Assembly: GCA_900546795.1 (NCBI GenBank)
Contig: UREG01000010.1
Location: 1 to 34,951 of the forward strand
Length of the DNA stretch: 34,951 nucleotides
Source: an uncultured Veillonellaceae bacterium
Lineage (GTDB): Bacteria; Bacillota; Negativicutes; Veillonellales; Megasphaeraceae
Reading direction: 5' to 3'
The position numbers and the translations under genes are program-made. Under the pieces are notes generated by a model. The model did not search any database. It had not been told where the DNA came from and saw only the letters and a list, made by a program, of their open reading frames with translations. Below are positions 15,205 to 23,496 of this stretch, piece by piece (position 1 is the first letter of the stretch; every line of letters starts with the position of its first letter).

Positions 15205-15721
15205 ATTCTTGTATAAACGCTTCTAGTGCTTCTTTGCTTACCAATTTTCCACTGCCTGAACCAATCGATTTGTTCCCTAATTTATAACTGGGAATCGCTT
15301 CAAATTTTTCCATTTCCCAGCCATATTCATTGCCCAGCTCAATCCATGGCTTATACTGATCACTTTCTACTGCAGCTTTAAACGCCGGATCGGTAATTCC
15401 CACAGTCGCTGCGATGTCTATAACGGTCTACACATCATTCAAATTTTTCCGTTCTTCAAAATAAGCCGCAAACATCGCGTGATGATAGTCCTCTGCCGGC
15501 AGCTCATGATGCAGTAAATAGTATAATCCTTTTATTGCAGCACGGCTCCGCTTTCCTTGCGGATCAACTTCGCACGGCCGCCAAAGAATCTTTATTTCCG
15601 GATGCCCTTTCACAATCTCTTCTACCATCGAATGGCCTTTATAGCAATACGGGCAAATATAATCAAAAAATACTTCTAAGCGGGTGTTCCCCGAATTCGA
15701 AAGAATATCTTTAAATTCCAT
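15203..15721 (-). pseudogene. DsbA/FrnE-family thioredoxin-like gene interrupted by an in-frame amber codon
   Basis: The first 97 codons give FFDYICPYCYKG with the thioredoxin-like CPYC at residues 23-26, as in DsbA/FrnE oxidoreductases. Codon 98 (15428-15430) is TAG. Reading on in the same frame gives 74 more codons that continue the fold: TVIDIAATVGITDPAFKAAV, then AIPSYKLGNKSI, which fits the cis-Pro loop, and the C-terminal helix. No other stop occurs, so a single base change made the break. AAAGGAGG eight bases before the ATG supports the start at 15721. The short product would lack half the fold. Alternatives are a sequencing error or amber readthrough. Confidence 0.8.
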
Positions 15722-15846
15722 ACCTCAGCCTCCTTTTTATTTCCATACTATTAGAATTAGCTATTTTTCATAAAATTCCTGCTTGTATATCGAATTTTAC
15801 TGTAATATTTTGTACAGCGTATCTCTTTTCATATCCAAAAGCCCCG

Positions 15847-15870
15847 TGCACAGAATATATTTTCTGTGCA
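15847..15870. repeat. Nine-base inverted repeat
   Basis: TGCACAGAA and TTCTGTGCA are exact reverse complements around a six-base AT loop. Neither strand has an adjacent U-tract, so this could be an RNA hairpin or a protein site. Role unknown. Confidence 0.55.
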
Positions 15871-15931
15871 GCATCATTCAGCAGATTGCTTCATGCCGCC
15901 GCATACAGACAATACCAGCACTTTCTTTTGT

Positions 15932-15994
15932 AAAAACTCCGACAGCCGCTTTTAGAAAGTCCTTAAGGGCTTTCATAAAAGAGCTGTCGGAGTT
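15932..15994 (-). terminator. Long hairpin terminator of the RND operon
   Basis: A perfect 12-base outer stem (15935-15946 with 15983-15994) encloses a weaker inner stem with G-T pairs and bulges. On the minus strand it ends in T5, 43 bases after the pump gene stop. Confidence 0.7.
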
Positions 15995-16037
15995 ACAGCG
16001 TTCACTGCTCTCGTTCCATCACTAGCGGTGAATCTTT

Positions 16038-19000
16038 TTATTTACTTGTTTTTCCTTTTAATTTAATGCCATGGAACTGTTCAATGATAATAAACAGCAT
16101 AGGAATGAGGAAAATCCCTAAAATCGTAGCCATGGTCGTACCGCCGACTACCGTAAGCCCCATCGTGACACGAGACGCCGCGCCGGCTCCTGTTGCCAGA
16201 GCCAAAGGAATACACCCTACAACGAAGGCCAAACTTGTCATGATAATTGGGCGAAGACGGATCTTAGCCGCTTCGATGGCCGCCGACACCGGATCCATAC
16301 CGCGTTCATCCACACGGATTTTTGCGTATTCAATAATCAGGATCGCATTCTTCGCAGCCAACCCGATAACCGTCAATATCCCTACCTGGAAATAAATGTT
16401 ATTCGTTTCGTTCAAGAGGTAAATAATCAACGTAGCTCCAAACAAACCGGTCGGAACACTGAACAATACGGCAAACGGAACTTTCCAGCTTTCATAAAGC
16501 GCCGCCAGTACGAGGAATACAAACAGCATTGCCAGTGCGAAAATGATCAGCGTCTGGCTGCCTGCTTCTACTTCTTCCCGGCTTTGTTCTGCCCAGTCAT
16601 ATCCATAGCCTTCCGGCAATGTCGCCTCTGCAGCCCGTTCCAGCGCCGCAATGGCTTCCCCGGAGCTATATCCTGCCGCCGGAGCACCGTTTACTTTAAT
16701 CGCCGGATAGTTATTGAACCGGGTGATAATAGGCGGAGCGCCTAATGCTTCCGGAGTAACAAAGTTTTGCACCGGAATCATTTCTCCGCTTTCGCTGCGT
16801 ACATACAGATATTTGTTATCGTCTACCGACATCCGGTATTCCGGTTTAGCCTGTACAACAACTTTAAAGTTCTTGCCGAAAATCGTGAAGTCATTGACCT
16901 GCAAGCTTCCATAATACGCCTGCAGCGTCGTGAATACGTCGCTTACCGCTACGCCGCTTTTTTCAATTTTTTCCCGGTCTATATTAAACTTATAGCTCGG
17001 AGTATCATTACTGAACGTCGTATAGATACTGCCGATTGCCGGATCTTTTCTTGCTTCCGCCATAAATTTATTGGCGATATCATTCAAGTCAGTCAGCGTA
17101 CCGTCGCCTTTGCTTTCTATCATAATCGTAAAGCCGCTGCTGTTGCCAAGACCTGGAATCGGAGGCGGGTTAAATGCCAGTATCGTAGCTTCCGGCACAT
17201 TGTTGCCATAGCCAAATACCTGCATGATTTTAGTGTTGATGCTCAGATCATCGGTCGTACGTTCCGACCAAGGTTTCATTTTAACAAACGCGATACCGCT
17301 GTTTGTTTTCTGGCTGCCTGCCAGCATGTTAAAACCAGAAACCGTCAATACCCGTTCTACGCCAGGGAATTTTTCTATCGTACTGCCCAATGCCAGCATG
17401 GCTTTTTCCGTTTTGCCGATAGCCGTTGCTTCCGGCAAACTAAGAGAAGTCATAAAATAACCATTGTCTTCTGCCGGAACAAAGCTGGTCGGAATCGCAC
17501 GGAACAACAGTCCCGTCGCCGCCGAAAGCACTACCAAGAAAAGAATGGAGAGTTTCAGCCGGCTGTGCAGATAGGCCAGTTTCACGCCATACCAATTGAT
17601 GACGCGGTCAAACCATTCATTAAACCGGTCAAAGAATTTATCCAGCCCTTTGCTGCTTTCCGTCGCTTTATGTACTTTCAGCATCGACGCGCACAGCGCA
17701 GGAGTCAGAGTCAGGGCAACAAACGCGGAAATCATAACCGATACGGCAATCGTCAGAGCAAACTGCCGATACAATACGCCGATCATCCCGCTCAAGAAAG
17801 CTACCGGGATAAATACGGCCGAAAGTACGCAGGCAATACCGACAACCGGTCCCTGTACATTCTGCATCGCAATTTCCGTACCTTCTTTTGCGCTCTTGCC
17901 GTTGTATTTGATTTCATATTCTACCGCTTCAATAACAACGATCGCATCGTCAACCAGCAGCCCGATGGCGAGAACCATCGCAAACAAAGTCAGTGTATTG
18001 ATCGTAAATCCTAACACTTCAAAGGTAGCAAACGTTCCCAGCAGAGATACCGGTACGGCGATCATCGGTATCAGCGTCGCTCTCCAGTTCTGCAGGAATA
18101 AGAATACAATCAGCGCTACCAAAACAAGCGCTTCAAAAAATGTGTGCGCTACTTCTTCGATCGACGCGTATACAAAGTCCGTACTGTCAACCATGATGGT
18201 GCACGTCATATCAGACGGGAAATCTTTTTCCGCATTTGCCAATACTTCTTTAATCCCGCTGATGGTCTGCACCGCATTCGCCGATGACGTTAAGTTGACC
18301 ATGAAGCCTGCAGAGTTTGCACCGCTCTGTCGGGCAGAAATACTATAGTCTTTCGAACCCAAGTTAATTTCTGCAATATCGCCCAAATGCACCAGCGTTC
18401 CGTCCGCATTTTTGCGAACGATGATTTTTGCAAACTGCTCAGCAGTCTGCAAACGGCCGTCCGCCCGCAGCGTATACTGATACTGCTGATCTCCACTGGA
18501 TACCGGCGCGGCTCCCAACGTACCTACCGGAGCCTGTATATTCTGCGTTTGAATCGCGCTCGTTACATCAGTCGGCGTTACATTCAGCGTTTTCATTTTC
18601 ATAGGATCCATCCAGATACGCATCGCGTAATCTGAGCCGAATTCCTGCACGTTGCCGACACCCGGAACAGATTTTATTGCATCCATGAAATACTGGGACG
18701 CATAGTTTTTCAAAAAGGTTTCATCATATGTACCGTTCGGCGAGTTCAAGCTAAATACCAGCGCCATATCCGGAGATGATTTTTTTACCGTAACCCCTAC
18801 GTCAATAACTTCCTGGGGCAAAGCAGACGTTACCTGGCTGACACGGTTCTGTGTATTGACCGTATCCATGTCTTCGTCAGAGCCCAATTCATATTGAACC
18901 GTCAGAGAATACACACCGTTGTCATTACTGGTACTCGTCATATTTACAAAGTGTTCTACGCCGACCATCTGCTTTTCGATAACTTCTGCTACCGTCTGGC

Positions 19001-19172
19001 TGATAACTTCCGCGTTAGCCCCGTTATAGGTGGCCTGAACACTGATCTGCGGCGGAGCGATCTGCGGATATTTTGCTATCGGCAGCGTAGCCATCGCCAG
19101 GAGGCCTAATATACTGATCATCAATGAGATAACGATCGCAAAAATAGGCCGATTAATAAAAAACTTAGACAC
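16038..19172 (-). CDS. RND efflux pump, AcrB/MexB type (HAE1)
   Basis: A 1044-residue inner-membrane transporter, near the 1049 of AcrB, that exports hydrophobic compounds using the proton gradient. Seen: FFINRPIFAIVISLMISILG as the first helix, LPIAKYPQIAPPQI after it, the proton-relay pair Asp-Asp in GLLVDDAIVVIEAVE (about 405-410) and the partner Lys in GLAAKNAILIIEYAK (about 930-940). Two large periplasmic loops follow helices 1 and 7. The start is GTG, seven bases after AGGAGG. It lies 11 bases after the adaptor gene. No outer-membrane channel gene follows, so one must be supplied from elsewhere. Confidence 0.95.
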   Translation of the reverse strand: MSKFFINRPIFAIVISLMISILGLLAMATLPIAKYPQIAPPQISVQATYNGANAEVISQTVAEVIEKQMVGVEHFVNMTSTSNDNGVYSLTVQYELGSDEDMDTVNTQNRVSQVTSALPQEVIDVGVTVKKSSPDMALVFSLNSPNGTYDETFLKNYASQYFMDAIKSVPGVGNVQEFGSDYAMRIWMDPMKMKTLNVTPTDVTSAIQTQNIQAPVGTLGAAPVSSGDQQYQYTLRADGRLQTAEQFAKIIVRKNADGTLVHLGDIAEINLGSKDYSISARQSGANSAGFMVNLTSSANAVQTISGIKEVLANAEKDFPSDMTCTIMVDSTDFVYASIEEVAHTFFEALVLVALIVFLFLQNWRATLIPMIAVPVSLLGTFATFEVLGFTINTLTLFAMVLAIGLLVDDAIVVIEAVEYEIKYNGKSAKEGTEIAMQNVQGPVVGIACVLSAVFIPVAFLSGMIGVLYRQFALTIAVSVMISAFVALTLTPALCASMLKVHKATESSKGLDKFFDRFNEWFDRVINWYGVKLAYLHSRLKLSILFLVVLSAATGLLFRAIPTSFVPAEDNGYFMTSLSLPEATAIGKTEKAMLALGSTIEKFPGVERVLTVSGFNMLAGSQKTNSGIAFVKMKPWSERTTDDLSINTKIMQVFGYGNNVPEATILAFNPPPIPGLGNSSGFTIMIESKGDGTLTDLNDIANKFMAEARKDPAIGSIYTTFSNDTPSYKFNIDREKIEKSGVAVSDVFTTLQAYYGSLQVNDFTIFGKNFKVVVQAKPEYRMSVDDNKYLYVRSESGEMIPVQNFVTPEALGAPPIITRFNNYPAIKVNGAPAAGYSSGEAIAALERAAEATLPEGYGYDWAEQSREEVEAGSQTLIIFALAMLFVFLVLAALYESWKVPFAVLFSVPTGLFGATLIIYLLNETNNIYFQVGILTVIGLAAKNAILIIEYAKIRVDERGMDPVSAAIEAAKIRLRPIIMTSLAFVVGCIPLALATGAGAASRVTMGLTVVGGTTMATILGIFLIPMLFIIIEQFHGIKLKGKTSK

Positions 19173-19183
19173 AGTAGTTCCTC

Positions 19184-20314
19184 CTATTCTTTCTTATCGA
19201 TATCTGCTTTCGTCAGTTCTGTCGTTTCCAAAGCTGCCGCATTATTTGCTTTCTGATAGCCGTCTACAATAACCGTATCTCCTGCGTTAATACCGGAAGT
19301 AATGACCCAGTAATTGCCGACAATCGCTCCCGGAGTAACCGGACGCTGCACTGCTTTTCCATCCGCATCAATAACTGAAATGAAATATCTTCCCAGCGTC
19401 TGCTGTACTGCGCGCTGCGGCACTAAAATAGCATTCGGCTGTATCTGCGTATCCGAAATTACCGTTGCATATAAGCCTGGAATCAGAATTCGGTTCGGAT
19501 TCGGGAACTGCGCTTTGATAATCAGCGAGCCGGTCGATCCCACCATTTGCTGGTTGATCTGCACTACATGACCTTCTTGTTCATAAATAGATCCGTCGCT
19601 CAGACGCAGTTTTAAATGATCGCCCCATTCTCCGCCGGCTTTGCTCTTTACAAGCTGCAAATATTCCGCTTCTGTTAAGCTGAATTCTACATATACCGGG
19701 TTTTCAGAAGACATCGTCACCAGTGCAGTCTGCCCTGCCGTTACATACGTACCGATCGGCAGATCATCTACGGACAGTTTTCCCGAAAATGGCGCCCGTA
19801 CGATCGTATCGTCTAAATCATCCTGTGCTGCCTGTACTAATGCAGCGTTTGCAGCCACAACGGCTTCACTCTGCCGGGCTGCCGATTCTTGTGTATCCAA
19901 TGTCTGTTTGGCAATCGCGTCTTCACTTGCCAGAATACGATATCTTTCCAGCTGCAGCTGCTGATTTGCTAAATCTGCAGCCGACTTGGCCTGCGTGGCC
20001 TGTGCGTTTGCCAGCGCCGTTGTATACGGACGGCTGTCGATACGGTACAGCGGCTGTCCCGCTTCTACATATTGCCCGCCTTCTACAAACTTTTCTACAA
20101 TTCTTCCCGATACACGAGCCTGTACGGCTACCTGATTCAGTGCGCTGACCGTACCGCTGTATTCTGCCGTGATAGGAGTATTTTCTGCTACTGCCTTAAA
20201 AACATTTACCTTTACCGGCGCCTGCTGTACCTGCTTCTGCGTTCCGCATCCCGTCAGCACCGCTGCTGTCAGCATAGCGGCTATACTGGCCTGCGCCCAT
20301 TTTTTCTTATTCAT
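19184..20314 (-). CDS. RND periplasmic adaptor lipoprotein (MexA/AcrA family)
   Basis: A 376-residue membrane-fusion protein linking the pump to an outer-membrane channel. It begins with a lipoprotein signal: basic MNKKKW, a hydrophobic stretch and lipobox LTGC with Cys23. Then come the first lipoyl half (VQARVSGRIVEKFVEGGQYVEAGQPLYRID), an alpha-helical hairpin (about 80-150) and the second lipoyl half (VRAPFSGKLSVDDLPIGTYV), ending in a beta-barrel. ATG at 20314 is preferred since it gives a normal signal peptide; an in-frame ATG at 20332 would add six residues. It overlaps the tetR end by eight bases. Confidence 0.92.
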   Translation of the reverse strand: MNKKKWAQASIAAMLTAAVLTGCGTQKQVQQAPVKVNVFKAVAENTPITAEYSGTVSALNQVAVQARVSGRIVEKFVEGGQYVEAGQPLYRIDSRPYTTALANAQATQAKSAADLANQQLQLERYRILASEDAIAKQTLDTQESAARQSEAVVAANAALVQAAQDDLDDTIVRAPFSGKLSVDDLPIGTYVTAGQTALVTMSSENPVYVEFSLTEAEYLQLVKSKAGGEWGDHLKLRLSDGSIYEQEGHVVQINQQMVGSTGSLIIKAQFPNPNRILIPGLYATVISDTQIQPNAILVPQRAVQQTLGRYFISVIDADGKAVQRPVTPGAIVGNYWVITSGINAGDTVIVDGYQKANNAAALETTELTKADIDKKE

Positions 20315-20882
20315 GAATCGTTCTACCCCCATCTTTTTTTATTCCATTCAATAATACGTCCACTACGATTTTCATGACGTCATTGAATGTACCGTATTCT
20401 TTAAAATCTTCTTTTTTACTGAAAAGTTCCAGCAAGGTCCCCTGCAGCATGGTAAGCAGGATTTTGGTATCATATTCTTTTATAAATCCATCCTGTTTTG
20501 CTTCTTCCATGAAGGTCTGCAAAAGATCCCAGTCTTTTTGGCAAGACTCGCGAACGTGGTCAATCAAATCCGGCATTTTATAAAAAAACTCATTCAGCGT
20601 ATACTCGGTCAGCAGCGGATAAATGCGCGACCGAATCAAAAAATACTTCGCCAGCTTTTCTTCCGCTGATAAGTCCGGATCTTCCAGCAGCTGCCGATGC
20701 TGTTCATACGTATCCTCAATTTTCGCATTGATGATTACTTCTACAATTTCCCGCTTTGAAGAAAAATGCTCATACAGCGTTCGTTTGCTGATATTGAGCT
20801 CATGCGCCAAATCGTCCATTCGAAAGGCGGTTCCTTTATTTTTTATTTCTTCCGAGGCGGCCTTTAAAATTCTTTCTCTCAT
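20307..20882 (-). CDS. TetR/AcrR-family transcriptional regulator
   Basis: A 191-residue repressor with an N-terminal helix-turn-helix at about residues 22-42 (MDDLAHELNISKRTLYEHFSS) and a helical ligand-binding domain. It is the first gene of the tetR-adaptor-pump operon and overlaps the adaptor gene. A 20-base palindrome over the -10 region of its promoter suggests that it represses the whole operon, itself included, and is released by a pump substrate; that is inference. A start GTG or alternative Met is not needed. Confidence 0.9.
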   Translation of the reverse strand: MRERILKAASEEIKNKGTAFRMDDLAHELNISKRTLYEHFSSKREIVEVIINAKIEDTYEQHRQLLEDPDLSAEEKLAKYFLIRSRIYPLLTEYTLNEFFYKMPDLIDHVRESCQKDWDLLQTFMEEAKQDGFIKEYDTKILLTMLQGTLLELFSKKEDFKEYGTFNDVMKIVVDVLLNGIKKDGGRTIHE

Positions 20883-20921
20883 CTTCCACCCTCAAAACTC
20901 ATTTTGATTTTTCAGTACCAC

Positions 20922-20941
20922 GTATATTTATCTTAATATAC
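20922..20941. promoter_or_regulatory. Probable TetR operator
   Basis: Arms GTATATT and AATATAC flank a six-base centre; the 20-base palindrome overlaps the -10 hexamer and the spacer of the tetR promoter, 40 bases before the start codon. Confidence 0.65.
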
Positions 20942-20958
20942 CTTCAATTCATTGTCAA
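20930..20958 (-). promoter_or_regulatory. Promoter of the tetR-RND operon
   Basis: On the minus strand a perfect TTGACA (20953-20958), 17 bases, then TAAGAT (20930-20935). Confidence 0.65.
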
Positions 20959-20985
20959 ATGGAAAAAGCAATAAATTTATCAACT

Positions 20986-21501
20986 TTATCCTCTTTCCCG
21001 CTCTGCAATTTCACGAAGACGCGGCATGGGCAAAACCTGACAGAGGAGCCAGGCGCAAAGAGCGCCTACTGCGGAGCTGGCTGCAAACGGAAGCACCAAA
21101 AAGAAGGCGCCTGCCTGCGTTCCCAAAAAAACAGAGGCCAGCGGATAGGCCGCAAGCGCTCCAATAATGCCGGTCCCGATGACTTCCCCGGCAGCGGCAG
21201 CCAACACATTGCCGGTTTTCTTATATACATAACCTGCCAAAGCCGCTCCGATCATGCTTCCCGGATACGCTAAAATCGATCCGCTGCTCATTACGATCCG
21301 AATGGTAGAAATACTAAATGCCGTGCCTATACCATACCGCCATCCCAGCAAAACGGCCAGCAGCACATTGATCATATGCTGAACGGGAAATGCTTTAACC
21401 GGCCCAACCGGTACGTACAAAAGCGGCGAAAGCAGCACGCCCATAGCGGTAAACACAGCTGCAATCACCAGTTTTTGCAAAGAAAACGCCTTACTTTTCA
21501 T
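20986..21501 (-). CDS. thiW: ThiW, thiamine-precursor ECF transporter substrate subunit
   Basis: A 171-residue membrane protein with about five to six hydrophobic helices. Seen: LVIAAVFTAMGVLLSP, PVGPVKAFPVQHMINV and ILAYPGSMIGAALAGYVYK, the typical ThiW pattern. ThiW is thought to bind hydroxyethylthiazole and work with a shared ECF energising module, not encoded here. The start overlaps the thiM stop by 11 bases, so uptake and phosphorylation of thiazole are coupled. No TPP riboswitch was found in front of the pair. Confidence 0.85.
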   Translation of the reverse strand: MKSKAFSLQKLVIAAVFTAMGVLLSPLLYVPVGPVKAFPVQHMINVLLAVLLGWRYGIGTAFSISTIRIVMSSGSILAYPGSMIGAALAGYVYKKTGNVLAAAAGEVIGTGIIGALAAYPLASVFLGTQAGAFFLVLPFAASSAVGALCAWLLCQVLPMPRLREIAERERG

Positions 21502-22309
21502 GATACTCTATTCTTCCTTTTTCCATAATGATAGTCTTATCTATTTTATACAACCAATCATGCAGATGGACGCGAAAGGTTCCGGGGCCCCCATTTTCCT
21601 CCTGCGTCTGTGCGGCGCTTAACTCTCCGGCCAAGCCCATCATCAGCGCTCCCGCAGCAGCCGCTTCCAGCGGCGGCATTACCGCGGCAAAAGCGCCTGT
21701 CAGCGCAGTAGTCATACAGCCGCTTCCTGTAATCAGCCGCAAAAACGGAGTTCCATTATGAATCATATAGGTTTCCTGCCCGTCTGAAATATAATCCACC
21801 TCACCGGTCACAGCCACAACCGCTTCCATTCGGCGTGCCAATTCCCCAATCTCCTCGCACGACATGGGTTTTTCCGCTCCGGAATCCACGCCGCGTCCTG
21901 TATGTTCACCATAAACTAAATACCGCAGTTCGCTCACATTCCCACGAATAACGGAAACGGGAACCTTTGCTAATACAGCCATAGCCGCTTCACTCCGAAA
22001 TCCGGAGCCGCCGGCGCCGACCGGATCAAACACAATGGGAGCGCCGCGTTCCGCCGCCGCTTTTCCCGCTCTTAACATCGCATCGACAGAGCTTTCCTGC
22101 AGCGTTCCCAAGTTTAGTACCAAGGCCTGCGCCTTCCCTGCAATATCGGCAACTTCCCAGGGATGGCTTGTCATTATCGGCGATGCGCCCACCGCAATCG
22201 TCGCATTGGCGCAGTCATTCATACTGACTTGATTTGTTATTTGATGGATCAGAGGCTGTTCACTTTTGATGCGATACAGCCCGCTTCCAATCAACTGCTT
22301 GATTTCCAT
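21491..22309 (-). CDS. thiM: Hydroxyethylthiazole kinase
   Basis: ThiM phosphorylates hydroxyethylthiazole in thiamine salvage. The 272-residue protein has HQITNQVSMNDCAN (22-35), GASPIMTSHPWEV, FDPVGAGGSGFR and ITGSGCMTTALTG, with the catalytic-region Cys at 198, matching the usual numbering. ATG at 22309 is chosen over 22315 because GGAGG is seven bases before it and the Cys numbering fits. A terminator hairpin with T6 lies directly upstream of that ribosome-binding site. thiW follows with overlap. Confidence 0.93.
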   Translation of the reverse strand: MEIKQLIGSGLYRIKSEQPLIHQITNQVSMNDCANATIAVGASPIMTSHPWEVADIAGKAQALVLNLGTLQESSVDAMLRAGKAAAERGAPIVFDPVGAGGSGFRSEAAMAVLAKVPVSVIRGNVSELRYLVYGEHTGRGVDSGAEKPMSCEEIGELARRMEAVVAVTGEVDYISDGQETYMIHNGTPFLRLITGSGCMTTALTGAFAAVMPPLEAAAAGALMMGLAGELSAAQTQEENGGPGTFRVHLHDWLYKIDKTIIMEKGRIEYHEK

Positions 22310-22321
22310 ATCCATTCCTCC

Positions 22322-22350
22322 AAAAAAGCTGTGCAGGATTTCTGCACAGC
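22322..22350 (-). terminator. Intrinsic terminator between yhcH-like gene and thiM
   Basis: A perfect nine-base stem (GCTGTGCAG with CTGCACAGC, five-base loop) is followed on the minus strand by T6 (22322-22327), immediately before the thiM ribosome-binding site. Confidence 0.8.
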
Positions 22351-22356
22351 CCGTTT

Positions 22357-22818
22357 TTACAGTCGTATTTTCATTACGATTTTTTTCACCGCTTCCGGTT
22401 TATCCGCCATACACAGCGGCCGATGCGCATCTGCCGGATAAAACACCGCATACCGCCCTTTACTCATAGAAACCGAACAAGGCTGAGTTCCCTTTTTAGC
22501 CCTATAAAAATATAAGTCCCGCTCCGGATAGGATTCTGTCTTCTCTTCCATTTCATTCAGCGCTAAATACTCAATTCGTTCATTGCCTGATATGACGAAT
22601 TGTATGTCGATATACTCTTCATGGGCTTCCCACTTTCGATTTTCTTCCGGTTCTGTAGCTGCCTGATCCACGTTCATATAACAGCCGTTCTCCAACTCAT
22701 AGCGTCCCGGAACCAGACTTTCAATATCCATTTCACTTAACTTTTTTAACCAAGGCCGCAGCAATTCCGGCAAGGATACCAACTCTTTTTCTATTTGAAA
22801 AATATTTCCTGCATACAT
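22357..22818 (-). CDS. YhcH/YjgK/YiaL-family protein
   Basis: A 153-residue beta-barrel protein of the DUF386 family. Seen: MYAGNIFQIEKEL at the N-terminus, KWEAHEEYIDIQFVISGNE (82-100) with a conserved His, and FYPADAHRP with another His near the C-terminus. Members are linked to sialic acid or other sugar-acid metabolism, sometimes as anomerases, but no sugar genes are adjacent. AAAGGGG lies eight bases before the ATG. It is upstream of thiM and separated from it by a terminator. Confidence 0.85.
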   Translation of the reverse strand: MYAGNIFQIEKELVSLPELLRPWLKKLSEMDIESLVPGRYELENGCYMNVDQAATEPEENRKWEAHEEYIDIQFVISGNERIEYLALNEMEEKTESYPERDLYFYRAKKGTQPCSVSMSKGRYAVFYPADAHRPLCMADKPEAVKKIVMKIRL

Positions 22819-22872
22819 ATTCCATACCCCTTTGCAGTTATAGGAAAAGCAAGTATAACTGTTTTTATTTTA

Positions 22873-22881
22873 ATCATACCA
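22873..22881 (-). promoter_or_regulatory. Candidate extended -10 of the yhcH-like gene
   Basis: TGGTATGAT on the minus strand (TATGAT at 22873-22878); no convincing -35. The start codon lies 55 bases downstream. Confidence 0.3.
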
Positions 22882-22989
22882 CATCTGCCCTATCTTTTCA
22901 TTAATTCCCTATGTAAAATTCATTATAAAGCCCCGCGGTTTTATAAAATCCCGGGTGCCTCATATCGATTTCCGCTCCCCTGCTGATAG

Positions 22990-23014
22990 AAAAAGACCGC
23001 CTCAAATGGCGGCC
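22990..23014 (-). terminator. Intrinsic terminator of ssrA
   Basis: On the minus strand GGCCGCC and GGCGGTC pair (one G-T) around a six-base loop, followed by T5, about 80 bases after the tmRNA 3' end. Confidence 0.7.
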
Positions 23015-23093
23015 TAGGTCATTACATTGTCTATCGATATGCCGAACATCACATTCCTAATAAAAAAGATTGAGAGTTCGCCTTTACAGCATC

Positions 23094-23436
23094 TGGTGGA
23101 GGTGAGGAGAATCGAACTCCTGTCCAAAAGCATTGCCCCATAAACTTCTCCGAGCGCAGTTTATGTTTTATTATCTCAAACGGGTTTCGTACATAAACAA
23201 ACTAGACCGTTCCAGTCCGTAGCATTCCCCTGACAGCACCGAACCATACTGCCAAAGTATCCTGCGATTTGACGCCTTAACACTGCCTGCAGGAAAAGCA
23301 ATGTCAGACGTTAGCTATGCAGCTAAAGCAAAATTTTCTTTTGCGTTTGTGTTTAAGATCCACCGTATTACGGGCAAATGGAACCCCGGCTCGCTATTTA
23401 TGATACACCTGCTCCTGTCGAAACCAGTACACCCCC
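23094..23436 (-). ncRNA. ssrA: Transfer-messenger RNA
   Basis: A 343-base tmRNA. The 5' end GGGGGTG pairs with CACCTCC next to an encoded CCA at 23094-23096; the tRNA-like T-arm contains GTTCGATTC. The tag reading frame, read on the minus strand, encodes AKENFALAA followed by TAG, the usual degradation-tag ending. It releases stalled ribosomes and marks the unfinished protein. It lies directly after smpB, whose product is its partner. Confidence 0.95.
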
Positions 23437-23466
23437 TGATCAAAATAAGCCATTGGCTTACTCTTC

Positions 23467-23496
23467 ATTATAATCGTATTCACTTTGATTTGTCAA
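23467..23496 (-). promoter_or_regulatory. Promoter of ssrA
   Basis: On the minus strand perfect TTGACA (23491-23496) and TATAAT (23467-23472) are 18 bases apart. The -35 touches the smpB stop codon. The RNA 5' end is about 31 bases after the -10, so a short leader is processed off. Confidence 0.85.

Larger units (their letters stand above)
15722..16037. other. Gene-free stretch with two hairpins
   Basis: No convincing gene. It holds the ribosome-binding site of the DsbA-family gene, a perfect nine-base inverted repeat (15847-15855 with 15862-15870, no U-tract), and the terminator hairpin of the RND operon near 15932-15994. Open frames here lack ribosome-binding sites and family resemblance. 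Confidence 0.6.

Noticed and set aside
15203..15403. A separate small gene downstream of the amber codon
   Set aside because: It is in the same frame as the first part, has no ribosome-binding site and completes the thioredoxin-like fold; it is the second half of the broken gene.
16767..18014. A 415-codon open frame on the plus strand inside the pump gene
   Set aside because: It is antisense to a protein with full family motifs, has no ribosome-binding site and reads as low-quality, Arg/His/Phe-rich sequence typical of a shadow frame.
22819..22990. TPP riboswitch for thiM-thiW
   Set aside because: I looked for the CTGAGA and ACCTGAT-type elements on the minus strand here and found none; the space before thiM is too short.
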